From: Euglena gracilis | Taxonomy: Eukaryota; Euglenida; Euglenophyceae; Euglenales | DNA length: 64,000 bases | Reading direction: 5' to 3' | Assembly: GCA_039621445.1 (NCBI GenBank) | Contig: CP154955.1 | Location: 58,149,804 to 58,213,803, forward strand | Shown: positions 1-9,455 of the stretch, one piece after another | Layout: every line of letters begins with the position of its first letter | Position numbering within the stretch: the stretch's first letter is position 1 | Notes under the pieces: generated by a model | The model's input: the letters and a program-made list of their open reading frames with translations, nothing else | What the model was told of the DNA's origin: nothing | Databases searched by the model: none | Made by a program: the position numbers and the translations under genes

Positions 1-145
1 GGAGCCGGATCCAACCTTTAAATTCGCAGTCCCTGCCGCCGCACATCAGGCGCAAATTGAACCCTACGGGCCGAATCGCGGTCGCAATTCGCCGACAACG
101 CGGATGTGTAGGCCGTTACATCGCTCCGGTTATAAGGTGGGTAGA
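1..145. other. Sequence flanking the first LTR, nothing recognised
   Basis: This stretch does not match the corresponding part of either other copy of the element (beyond 3436 and beyond 60340), whereas from about 146 onward the match is close. It is either flanking host DNA or a divergent 5' part of the LTR. I see no supported gene in it. Confidence 0.4.
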
Positions 146-559
146 TTCCAAGAAAGGCATTGCTTTCCGAATTGTTTTCCTACCCCAAGCAGCAGGTTTC
201 CTGAACCAAGGTACTCCCAAACCTCCAAGCCAGGTTTGACTTGTGCTGCTGATTTGCTCACCTAAGTAGGTGGGTTGGTTTTTGCCTCTTTGGATTTTTC
301 AGCCACAAAGTTCAAGTTGAGAAATGGGAAAAAACCAACAGTGGAGGGAAAAATAGATCCTACGCGGCGCAACTGCGGACCCCGGGTCGGGGAAGCACAC
401 CTCACCCCCTTCACAGTCTGTTGATTTACTGGAAAACGGGGCCCACTTTCACAAAGGCCCTGGCCTGAGCCCACCAGGGCCGGAAAAGGGAAGTTGCGGC
501 CCCGGCGAAACCGGCGGCCCTCCCCCCCGGGCGGCGAGCAGGGTCCCCGACCCCCAACA
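146..559 (+). repeat. 5' LTR of element 1
   Basis: This is the reverse complement of 3025-3436 with only a few mismatches by eye. It ends CCCCCAACA at 559, the usual CA end of an LTR, and a TGG-starting primer-binding site follows immediately. The left edge is uncertain: similarity fades at about 146 after a 4-base indel, and a clear TG start cannot be fixed (161 is an alternative). The near-identity of the two LTRs suggests a fairly recent insertion. Confidence 0.65.
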
Positions 560-1116
560 TGGTACGCAGAGGTTGCTTCACTGACTCTGTCAGTGAAGAA
601 TTTTTGCATTCTGTTGATGACAAATCAGATTTTGAGGTTTGCGATTTGAAAATTGTTCGCCAAAAGCTTGAAAGGATGGTTGCCATCAGCAATTTTGATG
701 ACTTTCAACTAGAAGTTGTGCATGCTTTGGAGGAATCGTTTTTGCAGTTTCATTATCTGTGGACTAATGTTGTGGATTCTCCTGAAGGGTCAGTTCGTTT
801 CATTGGGAGATATTTGGAATGCAGACTTGAACACATTGGAAAAAATTGGCAGGGTTTGTCACGTGAGCCCAGCCACTCAGAGGGACAGGACACAGAAACA
901 GATTTTTTGACTCGAAACTCAAAGTGGGTAATTAACAAGATTCAGTCCCTGAATGTTGAGGGCGAGGCTCTGACGAAACATCTGAAAGACGTGACAGATT
1001 CATTGGGAAAGGCAGAAGTGGAAATCGGAAGGTTGACCGAGCAAATAAAAACGTTGGATCTGCAAATCGCTGAAAAGTTGCAGCCCAGTGAACTGAGATT
1101 GTCCAGAAAGTCCTGA
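559..1116 (+). CDS. Gag-like coiled-coil ORF of element 1
   Basis: This is a 185-codon open frame directly behind the primer-binding site. The first ATG overlaps the LTR end, so a start at 676 is more plausible (product about 146 residues). The C-terminal third, roughly residues 125-175, has heptad-spaced Ile/Leu with charged residues between, a likely coiled coil. No zinc knuckle or protease motif is present. The same frame reopens at about 1234-1411 with more Lys/Glu-rich coiled coil and a hydrophobic segment (VVVVIFLSA), after two TGA stops. The original protein may therefore have been longer, or this region may be spliced. Position and orientation suggest Gag; sequence similarity to a known Gag is not established. 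Confidence 0.45.
   Translation: MVRRGCFTDSVSEEFLHSVDDKSDFEVCDLKIVRQKLERMVAISNFDDFQLEVVHALEESFLQFHYLWTNVVDSPEGSVRFIGRYLECRLEHIGKNWQGLSREPSHSEGQDTETDFLTRNSKWVINKIQSLNVEGEALTKHLKDVTDSLGKAEVEIGRLTEQIKTLDLQIAEKLQPSELRLSRKS
560..572 (+). promoter_or_regulatory. tRNA primer-binding site
   Basis: The sequence TGGTACGCAGAGG directly follows the LTR terminus. Primer-binding sites start with TGG because they pair with the CCA end of a tRNA. This one resembles the initiator-Met type sites of other LTR elements but is not identical to the ones I know. It fixes the element's orientation as plus here. Confidence 0.6.
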
Positions 1117-2580
1117 AAGTCCAGAAAATTTTGTGCCTGTGAACCTGACTTCTGGACACGTCACAAATTTGCAGCCGTCATCAGTGTCTTCTGAGAAATC
1201 TTCCTCGTATTTTGCTGCACAACCAAGAAAATTCAGACAGACGAAAAAAATCTGGAGGCCTGTCAAAAACAGTTGGAACGACTTTCAGTTTTTAAGACCA
1301 AGTTGGCTCCAGGATTGGTGGGGTTGGCACTGGCATCTAAATCCATGGAACAGCTGGGGGTGGTTTCCACCGCATCAGTGGTGGTGGTGATTTTTCTTTC
1401 AGCACAGGTCTAACCGCTGACTGGCACAGCGCAGCACTTTACAGTGTCGAGTATGTTTCTGTGGGTTGTTTTGTGATTGTTTTGTGATACGTTTTTCACG
1501 GTGCTCTAGCGTTGGAGGCAGATGCGAAATCAGACAGAAGTTTAAATCTGGATTTTCAGTTCACAGAGTTTGACTTGAGGAAAACAGCCAAGTCAAACAT
1601 TTTGAATCTGGTTTCTGGGGTGCATGTTTTTTCCCCCAGTTGCTTTCCACTTAAATGGAGACGCCCAGCCACGATGCTTGGGAATTTTCTCCTAGTGTTC
1701 AGGCAGCCAGATCAATGGTTTTCAGTTTCAGAGTTTACAGTTTTCGGTTCTTGTCCCGAATGTCTTTTGGGGGTGGGGCACGGCATTGGCATGTGTCATC
1801 ATCCCAGACGGGGACAAATCAGACATCTCAGATTGGATTTTTGTTTGTGTTTTTTCTGGTCCCTTTTGTCACGGGACAGTTTTTTCCAGAGAGAAACTTT
1901 ACCACCGGACAAGGATACATGTGTTGGAGAATCGGCACAGTTTTTTGGGACTTTTCAGTCCAGGTTTATTGTGGTTTTCGAGTGTGGCAGCCCAGCAGTC
2001 CTGTGGCAGGTTTTATCTGGGTTTTTGCCAAATCCTGAGGAGGGGGGAGACCTCTGATGGACCACTCGAACCAAAAAGTTTTTTGGAAAGCGCGCAAAGA
2101 GGGGTTCCAGGGGTGGGGCTAGACCCAGGCCAGGAATAAACAGCCCTGTGGCCACCAATCTAAGGGCTCAGGAAAACAGTTTTCAATTTTCAGTCCAAGT
2201 AGGAACCAAGCTGGATAAACCCAGGAGGAAAAGACACCCCTGAGGAAAATACATTTTTGGGCCCATCAGTGGCATCATTATCATACAGTTCATTTTTTCA
2301 GTGAAAAATCTGTTGATCTGTGGGTAACACTTTCTGTTGCATTTCTTTCAGCTGTAGGAGTCTGCTTAAGGGAGAATCACATGTGGCCTCACAATGCAAC
2401 ACTCCTGAGGGCAGTTTTTACAGTTTGAGGCTTGCATACACAGTTTTTGTGTCACCCATTTGATGGATCAAGATACAGATTTTAAGTGCCGTTCCTTGTT
2501 TCAGAGTTCAGGGGTTTTTCAGTGAGGACATTCAGAAATCTGCCCTGTGCTGTCAGTGGTGAATTTTGTGCGTGTGTGCC
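1117..2580 (+). other. Internal region of element 1, little coding potential
   Basis: From about 1445 to 2580 this matches the reverse complement of 62870-64000, so it is a shared element sequence. Overlapping frames at 1512-2139 are open in both copies, but the reading frame is not the same throughout and no domain is recognisable. I treat it as non-coding or decayed. The match breaks at about 2580, where the inversion begins. Confidence 0.5.
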
Positions 2581-3024
2581 GGGAGGCCGTACGGGTCCCC
2601 TGTGACTCCAATGGTTCCTACCCCCCGGTGTGGAATGCCCGTCCTCGGCGGTGGAGACCAGGCTTAATTTTAAAGTGATGTAGACCCCACCACAAATAGG
2701 GGCGCCAGCCACGGCTAGCACTCTAACACAGTGAGACCTGGCCCCCACTTGGGGGCACAGTATGGCATGGCACCTGACATATGATGGCAAATGACGGCAT
2801 GGCACCTGACACTGGCAATGAAGGCGCTGGACCCCCCCCCCCTAGGGCCAACTCCTGAACAGCTTTGGGCCCAACGAGTGTCCAGCCCTCCCCCCCCCCG
2901 CTGTGAGTGCTGCCTGCCTGCCCAGACACTAAAAATTTTCTGATGGCCCCCTCCCCCCGTGTGGGTCAATTTCAGCATGGCAAAGGCCGCGGTGTTCCTT
3001 GTAACGCCCTCTCCTTACCAAACC
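2581..3024 (-). repeat. Displaced intron piece of the RT gene repeat (copy 0)
   Basis: This is the reverse complement of 19665-20103 and of 50455-50880, the intron after exon S of the two large gene copies. Its inner edge (2581) matches the base next to the sequence that resumes at 7434, so the two pieces were once adjacent. At 3025 it is cut by the LTR element, which therefore inserted into this intron. Confidence 0.75.
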
Positions 3025-3436
3025 TGTTGGGGGTCGGGGACCCTGCTCGCCGCCCGGGGGTGCCGCCGGTTTCGCCGGGGCCGCAACTTCCCTTTTCCGG
3101 CCCTGGTGGGCTCAGGCCAGGGCCTTTGTGAAAGTGGGCCCCGTTTTCCAGTAAATCAACAGACTGTGAAGGGGGTGAGGTGTGCTCCCCCGACCCGGGG
3201 TCCGCAGTTGCGCCGCGTAGGATCTATTTTTCCCTCCACTGTTGGTTTTTTCCCATTTCTCAACTTGAACTTTGTGGCTGAAAAATCCAAGAGGCAAAAA
3301 CCAACCCACCTACTTAGGTGAGCAAATCAGCAGCACAAGACAAACCTGGCTTGGAGGTCTGGGAGTACCTTGGTTCAGGAAACCTGCTGCTTGGGGTAGG
3401 AAAACAATTTGGAATGCAATGCCTTGGTTTCTTGGA
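3025..3436 (-). repeat. 3' LTR of element 1 (inverted with its segment)
   Basis: It starts TGTTGGGGGTCGGGG, the reverse complement of the LTR end at 559, and matches 146-559 closely. A diverged copy begins at 59949. On the present strand the element reads right to left here because the segment 2581-7433 is inverted. The sequence is G/C-rich near the end and carries several CCGGG-type runs. Confidence 0.65.
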
Positions 3437-5930
3437 AAAATTGAATTGTCCTTTTTGATTCTTCAATTCTCAATTGACTCTTCCGCGTTTGTGATTCTCA
3501 AATCGAATTCTCAAATTCTTTCTGCAATTTGCTGGGGTTCCAATTCCACTCGCGTGGCGGTTGACTTGCTTTGGTTATTCGTACTGGGGGTTTTGGGGTA
3601 TTTCTGTGGAAATTTTTGGCTGCCGACGCCAGCGGCAGCCGACACCCCCTCCGTTGCGACGTTAGTCGGACCCGTTTTTCTGCCCCCCCCCCCCGAACAA
3701 AAACGGGGAGAGTGCAATTGATTTTTTTGGTAGGGGGCGAAAATTCTGCGTTTTTTTTTTGAAACGGGTCCTGTCGCCTTTTTTTTTCTTTCAAAATCGG
3801 TGTTACGAGTCTGACCCCCCTCCCCAGCCATAATATCGGGCACCTTGGGGGACTCTGAAAAATCAGGTCTTCGGGGGACCAGCCCCCACCCCTTTCCTCC
3901 GACAAGCATGGGGAACGGGTCTTTGAACACAAAATCTGATAATTCTGAGCGAAACCAACTCTGTGCACTCCACCCCAAGGCCTAAGTCCCACGCTGCCCC
4001 CCTTGGTCAAAATTCTTTGTTATTTTTTTGGCAGCTTTCAATATATATGTGAGACTTCATTCGATTTCGATTCTTTTTTTAAAAAAATCAGGGACTTTGG
4101 CCAACAGTGCCTCAGAAAATGACTTGTGTGTGGAAAAAGAAAAAGAGAAACCTATGCATTCCTTTCCAATTCGGGACAGTTGGGTAAAAAAAACGCAAAC
4201 GGTAAGCAAAAGTGAAAAGGTGAGTGGCTGAGCGGTTATATGGAATAGTGTACAATGGGTGTGCGGGTTCGTGTGCGTGTGCGGTTGTGTGTTTTGTGTG
4301 TATGCACGCTCACTTCCTTGTCATGCATTCCAACCGAAAATGACTGGGCCGATTTTTTTTGAACGCAAAGAGAACAGGGATTCACATTGGCCCTCAGCCA
4401 CTATGTCACAGGGCTTTAGTGCCCACGTAGCTGGTTTTTTTTTATTGGCCCACACCAGGGCCTTTGGACGGAGGAGGGGTCATCTCCGGTCCAGGGTACC
4501 CCCCCCCGAGTTCGCATGCCTCCAAGCTGTGTTCCATGAAAAAATGCCTTTGACCAATATCCAATGGTCCAAACCGAATCAAAAAAACTGAGCTCTAAAA
4601 CTCCAACTCGTTTTGTCGTCCACCAGAAAAATTATCAAAATCCCAGGTTTTTTTCCAACTGTTTGTGTAAAAATCCTCCAGCAACAAAAATCCTCAAAAA
4701 AATCAAAAATCTGAGTCCAACCCACAAATCCAGGGCCTACAACAAAATCCAATCGAGAATTCCAACTGCCACATACAACAAACAAAGTCCAACCGAGGGC
4801 AACCAACCCAACAGAAGCAACATCCAGCAGCATACCGTTGCATAGGGGCCATGCCATTCCAGCCCAACCCTGGGCACAACCAATTCACAGCCGAAACCAA
4901 CCAATTAGGCTTGCCAATGAAAAATCACTGCCCCCCCCCCCCAAGTCACACGGGCCAATGGGGGTCAAATGACATGGCAAACTCAAATGTACTGAAAATT
5001 GAAATCCAATTTTCTCAGCCAAGGCGATTTTTTGCTGCCCCCCCCCCCCAGCAAAGGGCACGGGGCATAAACCTGGCTTCAGCCTCCAAACCCGAAAAAT
5101 TCACAAACCTGGGCAACAAAAACCCAAACCGACTGAAATCTCAACACATGTCAAAGGATGTGCATTCACAATTCACAATGCCCCCCCCCCCGTCAACCAA
5201 TGTGGGGAGGGCCACAGGTCAAAAATTCCTGTCTGCAAAACTGAAATCCTCACTTGACGAAAAAAACAAGGAAAATGGAAATTTCATCAAACCCCGTCAC
5301 AATCTGGGGTGTGACCAAAAACTGTCACGGTCACAAAATGATGCATTCCTGTCCCCACCCAATCGTCTCACAGGGTATCCAATTCTGAGTCAAAAAATTC
5401 CAACCGTAAAACGAAATCTGATTTTGATCCACCACACCAACAAAAAACAGGGCTCAACACAGCCCCCCCCCCCCCCCTAGCAACACAGGAAGAGGGAGAG
5501 CGAACCCAGTCCAACCACTCGGAAACAAGAAAACTGAAACTCAGCCCCTGGCACCATGGGAGCTGCCAACCGGTTTGAATCTCGGCTTTGCCCCTTGTTT
5601 GGGCCAAGGCTCGGTGGAGGTCAGCCATTAGACTTCTCCCCCAGCCAGGTGACTGAAGTCCAATAAACTCAAACTCCTTGGCCAGAACATGAAATTCACC
5701 AATCAATCCATATCCCAGCTTTGAGCTTCTCTCCCCAGCACAGAATTGTAATCATGACAATCGGAATCATGTGATTCAATTGCTTGGGTCCCATTGATGT
5801 CATTGAAGTCTGTTCTCTAACTCAACTTGAAATGTTCATTATCCCAGTCTTGAAGTGAATTCTTTGCAAACTGTTGAAGTCTTTGAATTCAATAAATTCA
5901 GTCAAAATCCTTGATAACTTGATAACTAGG
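3437..5930 (-). mobile_element. 3' internal region of element 1, non-coding
   Basis: This matches 60340-62820 in the same order with scattered substitutions and indels. There is no long frame conserved between the two copies in either direction. The region contains T-tracts, a GT-rich patch at about 4255-4310, and four long C-runs (about 4931, 5039, 5180 and 5461) set in a partly repeated module. LTR elements with a large non-coding interior are known as LARDs; that is the closest label. Confidence 0.5.
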
Positions 5931-5939
5931 GAGGGTTTT

Positions 5940-7433
5940 CTTGACTGACATGCCGGTGAACTGATGCTGCGGCAGAGGGAACCACATCCAAAACACAAAC
6001 ATTCATGGTGTGAACACCTGAAAAAATGCGAGGCGAAAACATGTAAAAAAAAGGAAATCACTGGTGCACTGCAAAAGACTTCAAACATACCTGGCTTTCC
6101 GCTTTCCTGACCGACAATTCGTGCAGTGTGTGATGTGCACCGCGCACTCCATTTTGAGCGGCGCCTTCCAGCGGGGTAGCCAGCAGTGCCAAAAATGCTC
6201 CACAGGAGCTGAGGCACCACATCGGAATGTGGCGGAGCTCGGTGCTGGCGGACGGGGACACAAAGAGGGCGAGGGCAGCAGATGTCCCAATGGTCTGGCC
6301 GTGAACGCTGAAAACATCATCAGACGGTTGTTTTTAGGCTCCAGGCCTTCGGCATCCACGGGGTCCGGGTCCCCCCCCTGCCTGAAAAACTCTCCTCCTG
6401 CACTGTGCGACGAGGTGGGAATTAACTTTTGAATGGGTTATTCACAATTCTTTGGCTGATTTTGTTCCTAAAAATATAGCCAAAAATGGGCATTTTTTTG
6501 GCCATTTTTTGGGGTCCAGGATTCTTTTATTTTCTTTCCAGCGCTTTGCTCCGGTCACTGGGAAAAAATTTACACTGGTTGGGTTCACTGGGATTTCCAC
6601 TGGCCAACTTTGGACCAACAGCAGTCCAGTCCCCCAGTCCTGCGAACCCTTCAGCAAAAAGCCCAGGCCCAAAACCACTTCTCAAGGACAGTCCTTAATG
6701 GAAAAAAAGCGAAACCTAAACAGACCCTGATCCTGAAGGACCGCCCGGGGATCTCCCCCCAGGGCAGTGGGCGGCTTGGTCCGGCCCACGATTGAAGGTT
6801 CGGGGGGTCTAGCTAGTCCATTTTTTCCAGTGTCCAGCAAAATGGCTGGACAGCGGACCCCCGGGTGTTTGAGTTATGGCCTGTTTGGGCCTGAGGGCCG
6901 GTCCAGAGGGTCGAACGGGGTCAAAAACAAAAAAACCAAAAGTCCACATTTGGGGTGGATGGGAAATGGCTCAGGAATGCCAGAAGTCATTTTTTCCCCC
7001 AAAGTCCACCCGCTCTTGGCAAAACGTGCCAATTTGTTCTGTGGATTTTTCAGGGGATGTGCTTGGGCTTTAAAGCTTAAGGATTGCTCTCACCCTCGTC
7101 CTGGACAGGAGTTTTTTTTTTAGTCGTGGACCGCCGGGGGGGGGGGAGGGGGGGGGGGGTGGGTGGGGCCAGCCGAGCCGGGTCCCCCAGGGGCCGGTGG
7201 GACATATTTTTCGGCGCCGAAGGCACCGAATGTTTTTGAAAAAGTGATATTTTTGGAAGTTTTTTGCGGTTTTTGAGTGGGACACCCAGGACCAAGCACC
7301 TATGCCGACCGCAGCTGACCGCAGTAGACCGCGGGCTAAAATTTGGATTCTGTCATAGGTGCTTGCCCGGGACCCCCCCCGGTGGGTGGGTGGGTGGGGG
7401 GACCCCCCGGTCTTAAAAAAAAACCCTGTTCCT
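5940..7433. other. Extra 1.5 kb segment inside element 1
   Basis: The corresponding place in the second element (about 62820-62870) has only some 40 bases, so this is an insertion here or a deletion there. It contains an exon-like frame on the minus strand (6091-6359), a G-run at about 7138-7160, and a hairpin at about 7296-7368 whose arms include CAAGCACCTATG and its complement. Apart from the exon-like part I see no gene. Confidence 0.45.
6091..6359 (-). CDS. Exon-like Cys/His-rich fragment, possibly captured
   Basis: About 90 open codons end at CCAG followed by GTATGTTTG, a good splice donor. The last third holds several Cys and His (for example ECAVHITHCTNCRSGKRKA), which could be a metal-binding patch with a basic tail. 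The opposite strand is also open over 6064-6432, which weakens the case. No family is recognised. If real, it may be a host exon carried inside the retroelement, in the element's own sense direction once the inversion is undone. Confidence 0.3.
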
Positions 7434-7820
7434 CGGAACAGCTCGTGTTGAGCTCCATCTCAGCGGTTCTGTCCGTGTGGTACGTGGGGGGCTGCGGGGA
7501 CACAGCGGTGGCGGTGGTTGCCGACGTGGACGACTGCGTCTGGGCTGCGGGGGGAGGATGGGCGAGTGGGGGGGGTCCTTCGCCGAGCACGTTGAGGGGA
7601 TGGACGACGGTGGGGCCTTGGGCTCGGAGATCGGGACCGTCTCCTCCCTGACCTATCACTTTGGGGTGGCTCAGAGTGGTGTTGTGGCCGGAGAAGTACT
7701 TTCCACGGAAACAGTGGGAGAGCTCGATATTGCACCTCTTGTCCTTGGGCTGGTGGGCGGGGGTGTTTTGTGATGGTACAGATGGCACAGAAAGACGGAG
7801 GCGCTTAACTGCACATGGGG
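7434..7820 (-). pseudogene. Exon S fragment of a third RT gene copy (copy 0)
   Basis: This is closely similar to 20104-20497 and 50880-51255, the exon I call S. The frame is open and Pro/Ser/Thr-rich, with a conserved start around CNIELSHCFRGK. The 5' part of the gene is missing: at 7820 the sequence switches directly to the 3' end of copy 1. The downstream intron is displaced to 2581-3024. It is therefore a broken head-to-tail neighbour of copy 1. Confidence 0.65.
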
Positions 7821-7825
7821 AGGGA

Positions 7826-8070
7826 TTTGGTAATCAGGGTGGGGGCACCGAGGTTCACCGTCAACAGAGAGGGTGTGAAGGTAGCCGTCGAGCCGTGGGG
7901 GAAAGGGATGCCGACGCCACGCAACGTAGTAATCCCCTGGGAGGGATTGTTGCTGGTGATGAGCGGGGAGGTCAGCAAGACGGACGTTGGTGATTGTGAC
8001 ACAGGCCATCTCTGGCGCCGGGCAGTCGTCCCAGTGGTCAACCGCCAGCTGCACAGTGGACCACGGTCCG
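7826..8070 (-). CDS. RT gene copy 1: last tail exon
   Basis: A conserved frame includes STVQLAVDHWDDCP and GDYYVAWRRHPFPP. It lies after an intron of 80 bases (8071-8150) with donor GTAAGT and acceptor CAG. Copy 2 has the same frame with a 7-base insertion. No domain is recognised. It is the last conserved coding block before the repeat edge, so it may hold the C-terminus; the stop codon is not clear. Confidence 0.5.
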
Positions 8071-8150
8071 CTGGATGCATGCGGGTGGTGTGCCAGCCTC
8101 GGGGGGGTGGTGGGGGGAGTGACATCTGGGAGACCTAGTAAAGCACTTAC

Positions 8151-8397
8151 CCTCCAGAGACCCCAGCGGGAACCTGAACCCTCCGCCCCCTTTTGGGGAT
8201 CAGCCACTCTCAGGTGGGGAGGGAACAGTCACACGCACCATACATCCCTTCGTGAACCACTCACTGATTGAGCCCCCGGGTGGGACCGGAGTCATCTCCT
8301 GGCGCACGGTGCGCACGCTCCGAGGCATACTCCTGCTCACCCGAGAGGGGGAGTTGTCTACACATTTGTGGGGGATCCTTTTGCCATATGGATGCTG
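8151..8397 (-). CDS. RT gene copy 1: tail exon between two clean introns
   Basis: This block starts after acceptor CTCCTCAG (8398) and ends at donor GTAAGT (8150). The frame with VSRSMPRSVRTVRQEM and GGSISEWFTKG is conserved in copy 2. Near 8207 this frame meets a TGA in both copies and the downstream frame differs, so an additional short intron or an old frameshift lies inside. No function is assigned. Confidence 0.5.
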
Positions 8398-8606
8398 CTG
8401 AGGAGAGATCCTCCTAGGGTGAGTTATCAACCACGCTCCAGACAGGGGGAGGAAAACAAAACGAAACAAAATAAAACAAAATGATAATAAAAATTATTGT
8501 AATAATAAATGATAGTGATAATAAACGTTAAATGTCAAGAAGAACTCCATTGGAGTGGTGTCTGAGTTTCTGCCTTACACTCATGGTATAATTGGAGAAT
8601 ACTCAC
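8398..8606 (-). other. Intron in the tail of RT gene copy 1
   Basis: The 209-base interval starts GTGAGTATTC and ends CTCCTCAG, with a T/C-rich stretch from the AAAACAAAAC repeats (read on the minus strand) upstream of the acceptor. Copy 2 has the same boundaries at 40943-41164 (222 bases). The flanking sequence is coding and conserved, the interior less so. Confidence 0.65.
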
Positions 8607-8827
8607 TCTCTGCTTTGAGCAGAAGTGTGCACCCGGGTGCCACGAGGTAGGTGTGCAAGAACGCATAGGCCATGGCATCCGCACAGGTGACCCCGAGCCG
8701 CGCTGTTGCCTCGGCTGGCATCATCCCAGGCCGTGTGGGCCCGAGGCCTGCCAGGGTGACCTGAAAGCCTATGGAAACTGGGGGGTTGATGTCGGCTACA
8801 GGTGACTCTTCCCAGAGATATTGTCAT
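8607..8827 (-). CDS. RT gene copy 1: tail exon
   Basis: The conserved frame contains PTRPGMMPAEATARLGVTC and CTLLLKAES and stops at a canonical donor (GTGAGT). Copy 2 reads nearly the same. It looks like a folded, Ala-rich helical segment; I do not recognise the family. Confidence 0.55.
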
Positions 8828-8959
8828 GCAAGGGGCGGGTTTGTGCAGCGGCGCTGGGAGATCAGAGCCATAAAGTTAGGTGGTGGGAACAGAATGCTAC
8901 GTGGCTGGTAGTGGAATGTTTTCTTCTCTTTCTTTCTTTCTTTTCTCTTTGTTTTTTCT

Positions 8960-9313
8960 GATGCCTAAGCTTAATGGATGTGATGACTGGGGTTGATCTG
9001 TGGTGATTGGGGCGAGGATGGCCAGTGCTTCTCCCCTTCGGTCTGTGGGAAGGGTTGTCCAGCGCGAGGCACCTCGGACGAACTCCACTGCGAGGTCGGA
9101 GCTCCGAAAGGTAGCTGCCGCAGGTTCGCTGCCGCACTCCGGGTCACCGTTCCACCTGATCCCAAGAGTAGCTGGCACCTTGTCAGCCATGGGGTGCAGC
9201 ACCGTGATGGGAAGGTCCCTGCGGGGTAAACTGGCGACCACCGTGCTTGAGGATGTCCAAGTCCTTTGGGTGCATGAGGGGTAGAGCAGGTCGAGTACTG
9301 CAGCGAGCCCCAT
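8960..9313 (-). CDS. RT gene copy 1: exon downstream of the CCHC finger
   Basis: The frame MGLAAVLDLLYPSCT ... KVPATLGIRWNGDPECGSE ... SSDLAVEFVRGASRWTTLP is kept in copy 2 (41560-41872) with mostly conservative changes. It follows the Cys/His finger exon and extends the protein beyond the usual end of LINE ORF2 proteins. Beyond about 8960 the frame runs into a TTTC microsatellite and is probably intronic. Confidence 0.6.
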
Positions 9314-9455
9314 CCAGGCGGCCAGCGGGGTCCTCGCGGGGGAATAGTGTCAGGCTTCTAGGGGTAGGGGGGGGTGCGGTAGCCTTGCTGGCTGCACAAC
9401 ACTGGTTCCCTGGTTCCTACAACTTGGGGGGGTACACAGCAGATATCGCCCCCAA

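Larger units (their letters stand above)
1..7433. mobile_element. Rearranged non-autonomous LTR retrotransposon, element 1
   Basis: Positions 146-559 and 3025-3436 are near-identical inverted copies of one ~410 bp sequence ending TG...CA, the form expected of two LTRs if one end has been flipped. A primer-binding site follows the first. If 2581-7433 is turned round, the order becomes LTR, primer-binding site, gag-like ORF, internal region, LTR, all on the plus strand, about 6.8 kb in total. The two flipped ends also restore a continuous piece of the neighbouring RT gene repeat. No protease, integrase or RT is visible inside, so the element is probably non-autonomous. The element's plus orientation, its length and the inversion are inferred from the copies at 19.6-20.5 kb and 59.9-64.0 kb. 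Confidence 0.65.

Noticed and set aside
1512-2139. 181- and 117-codon frames in the LTR element
   Set aside because: They overlap each other, and the frame is not consistently preserved in element 2.
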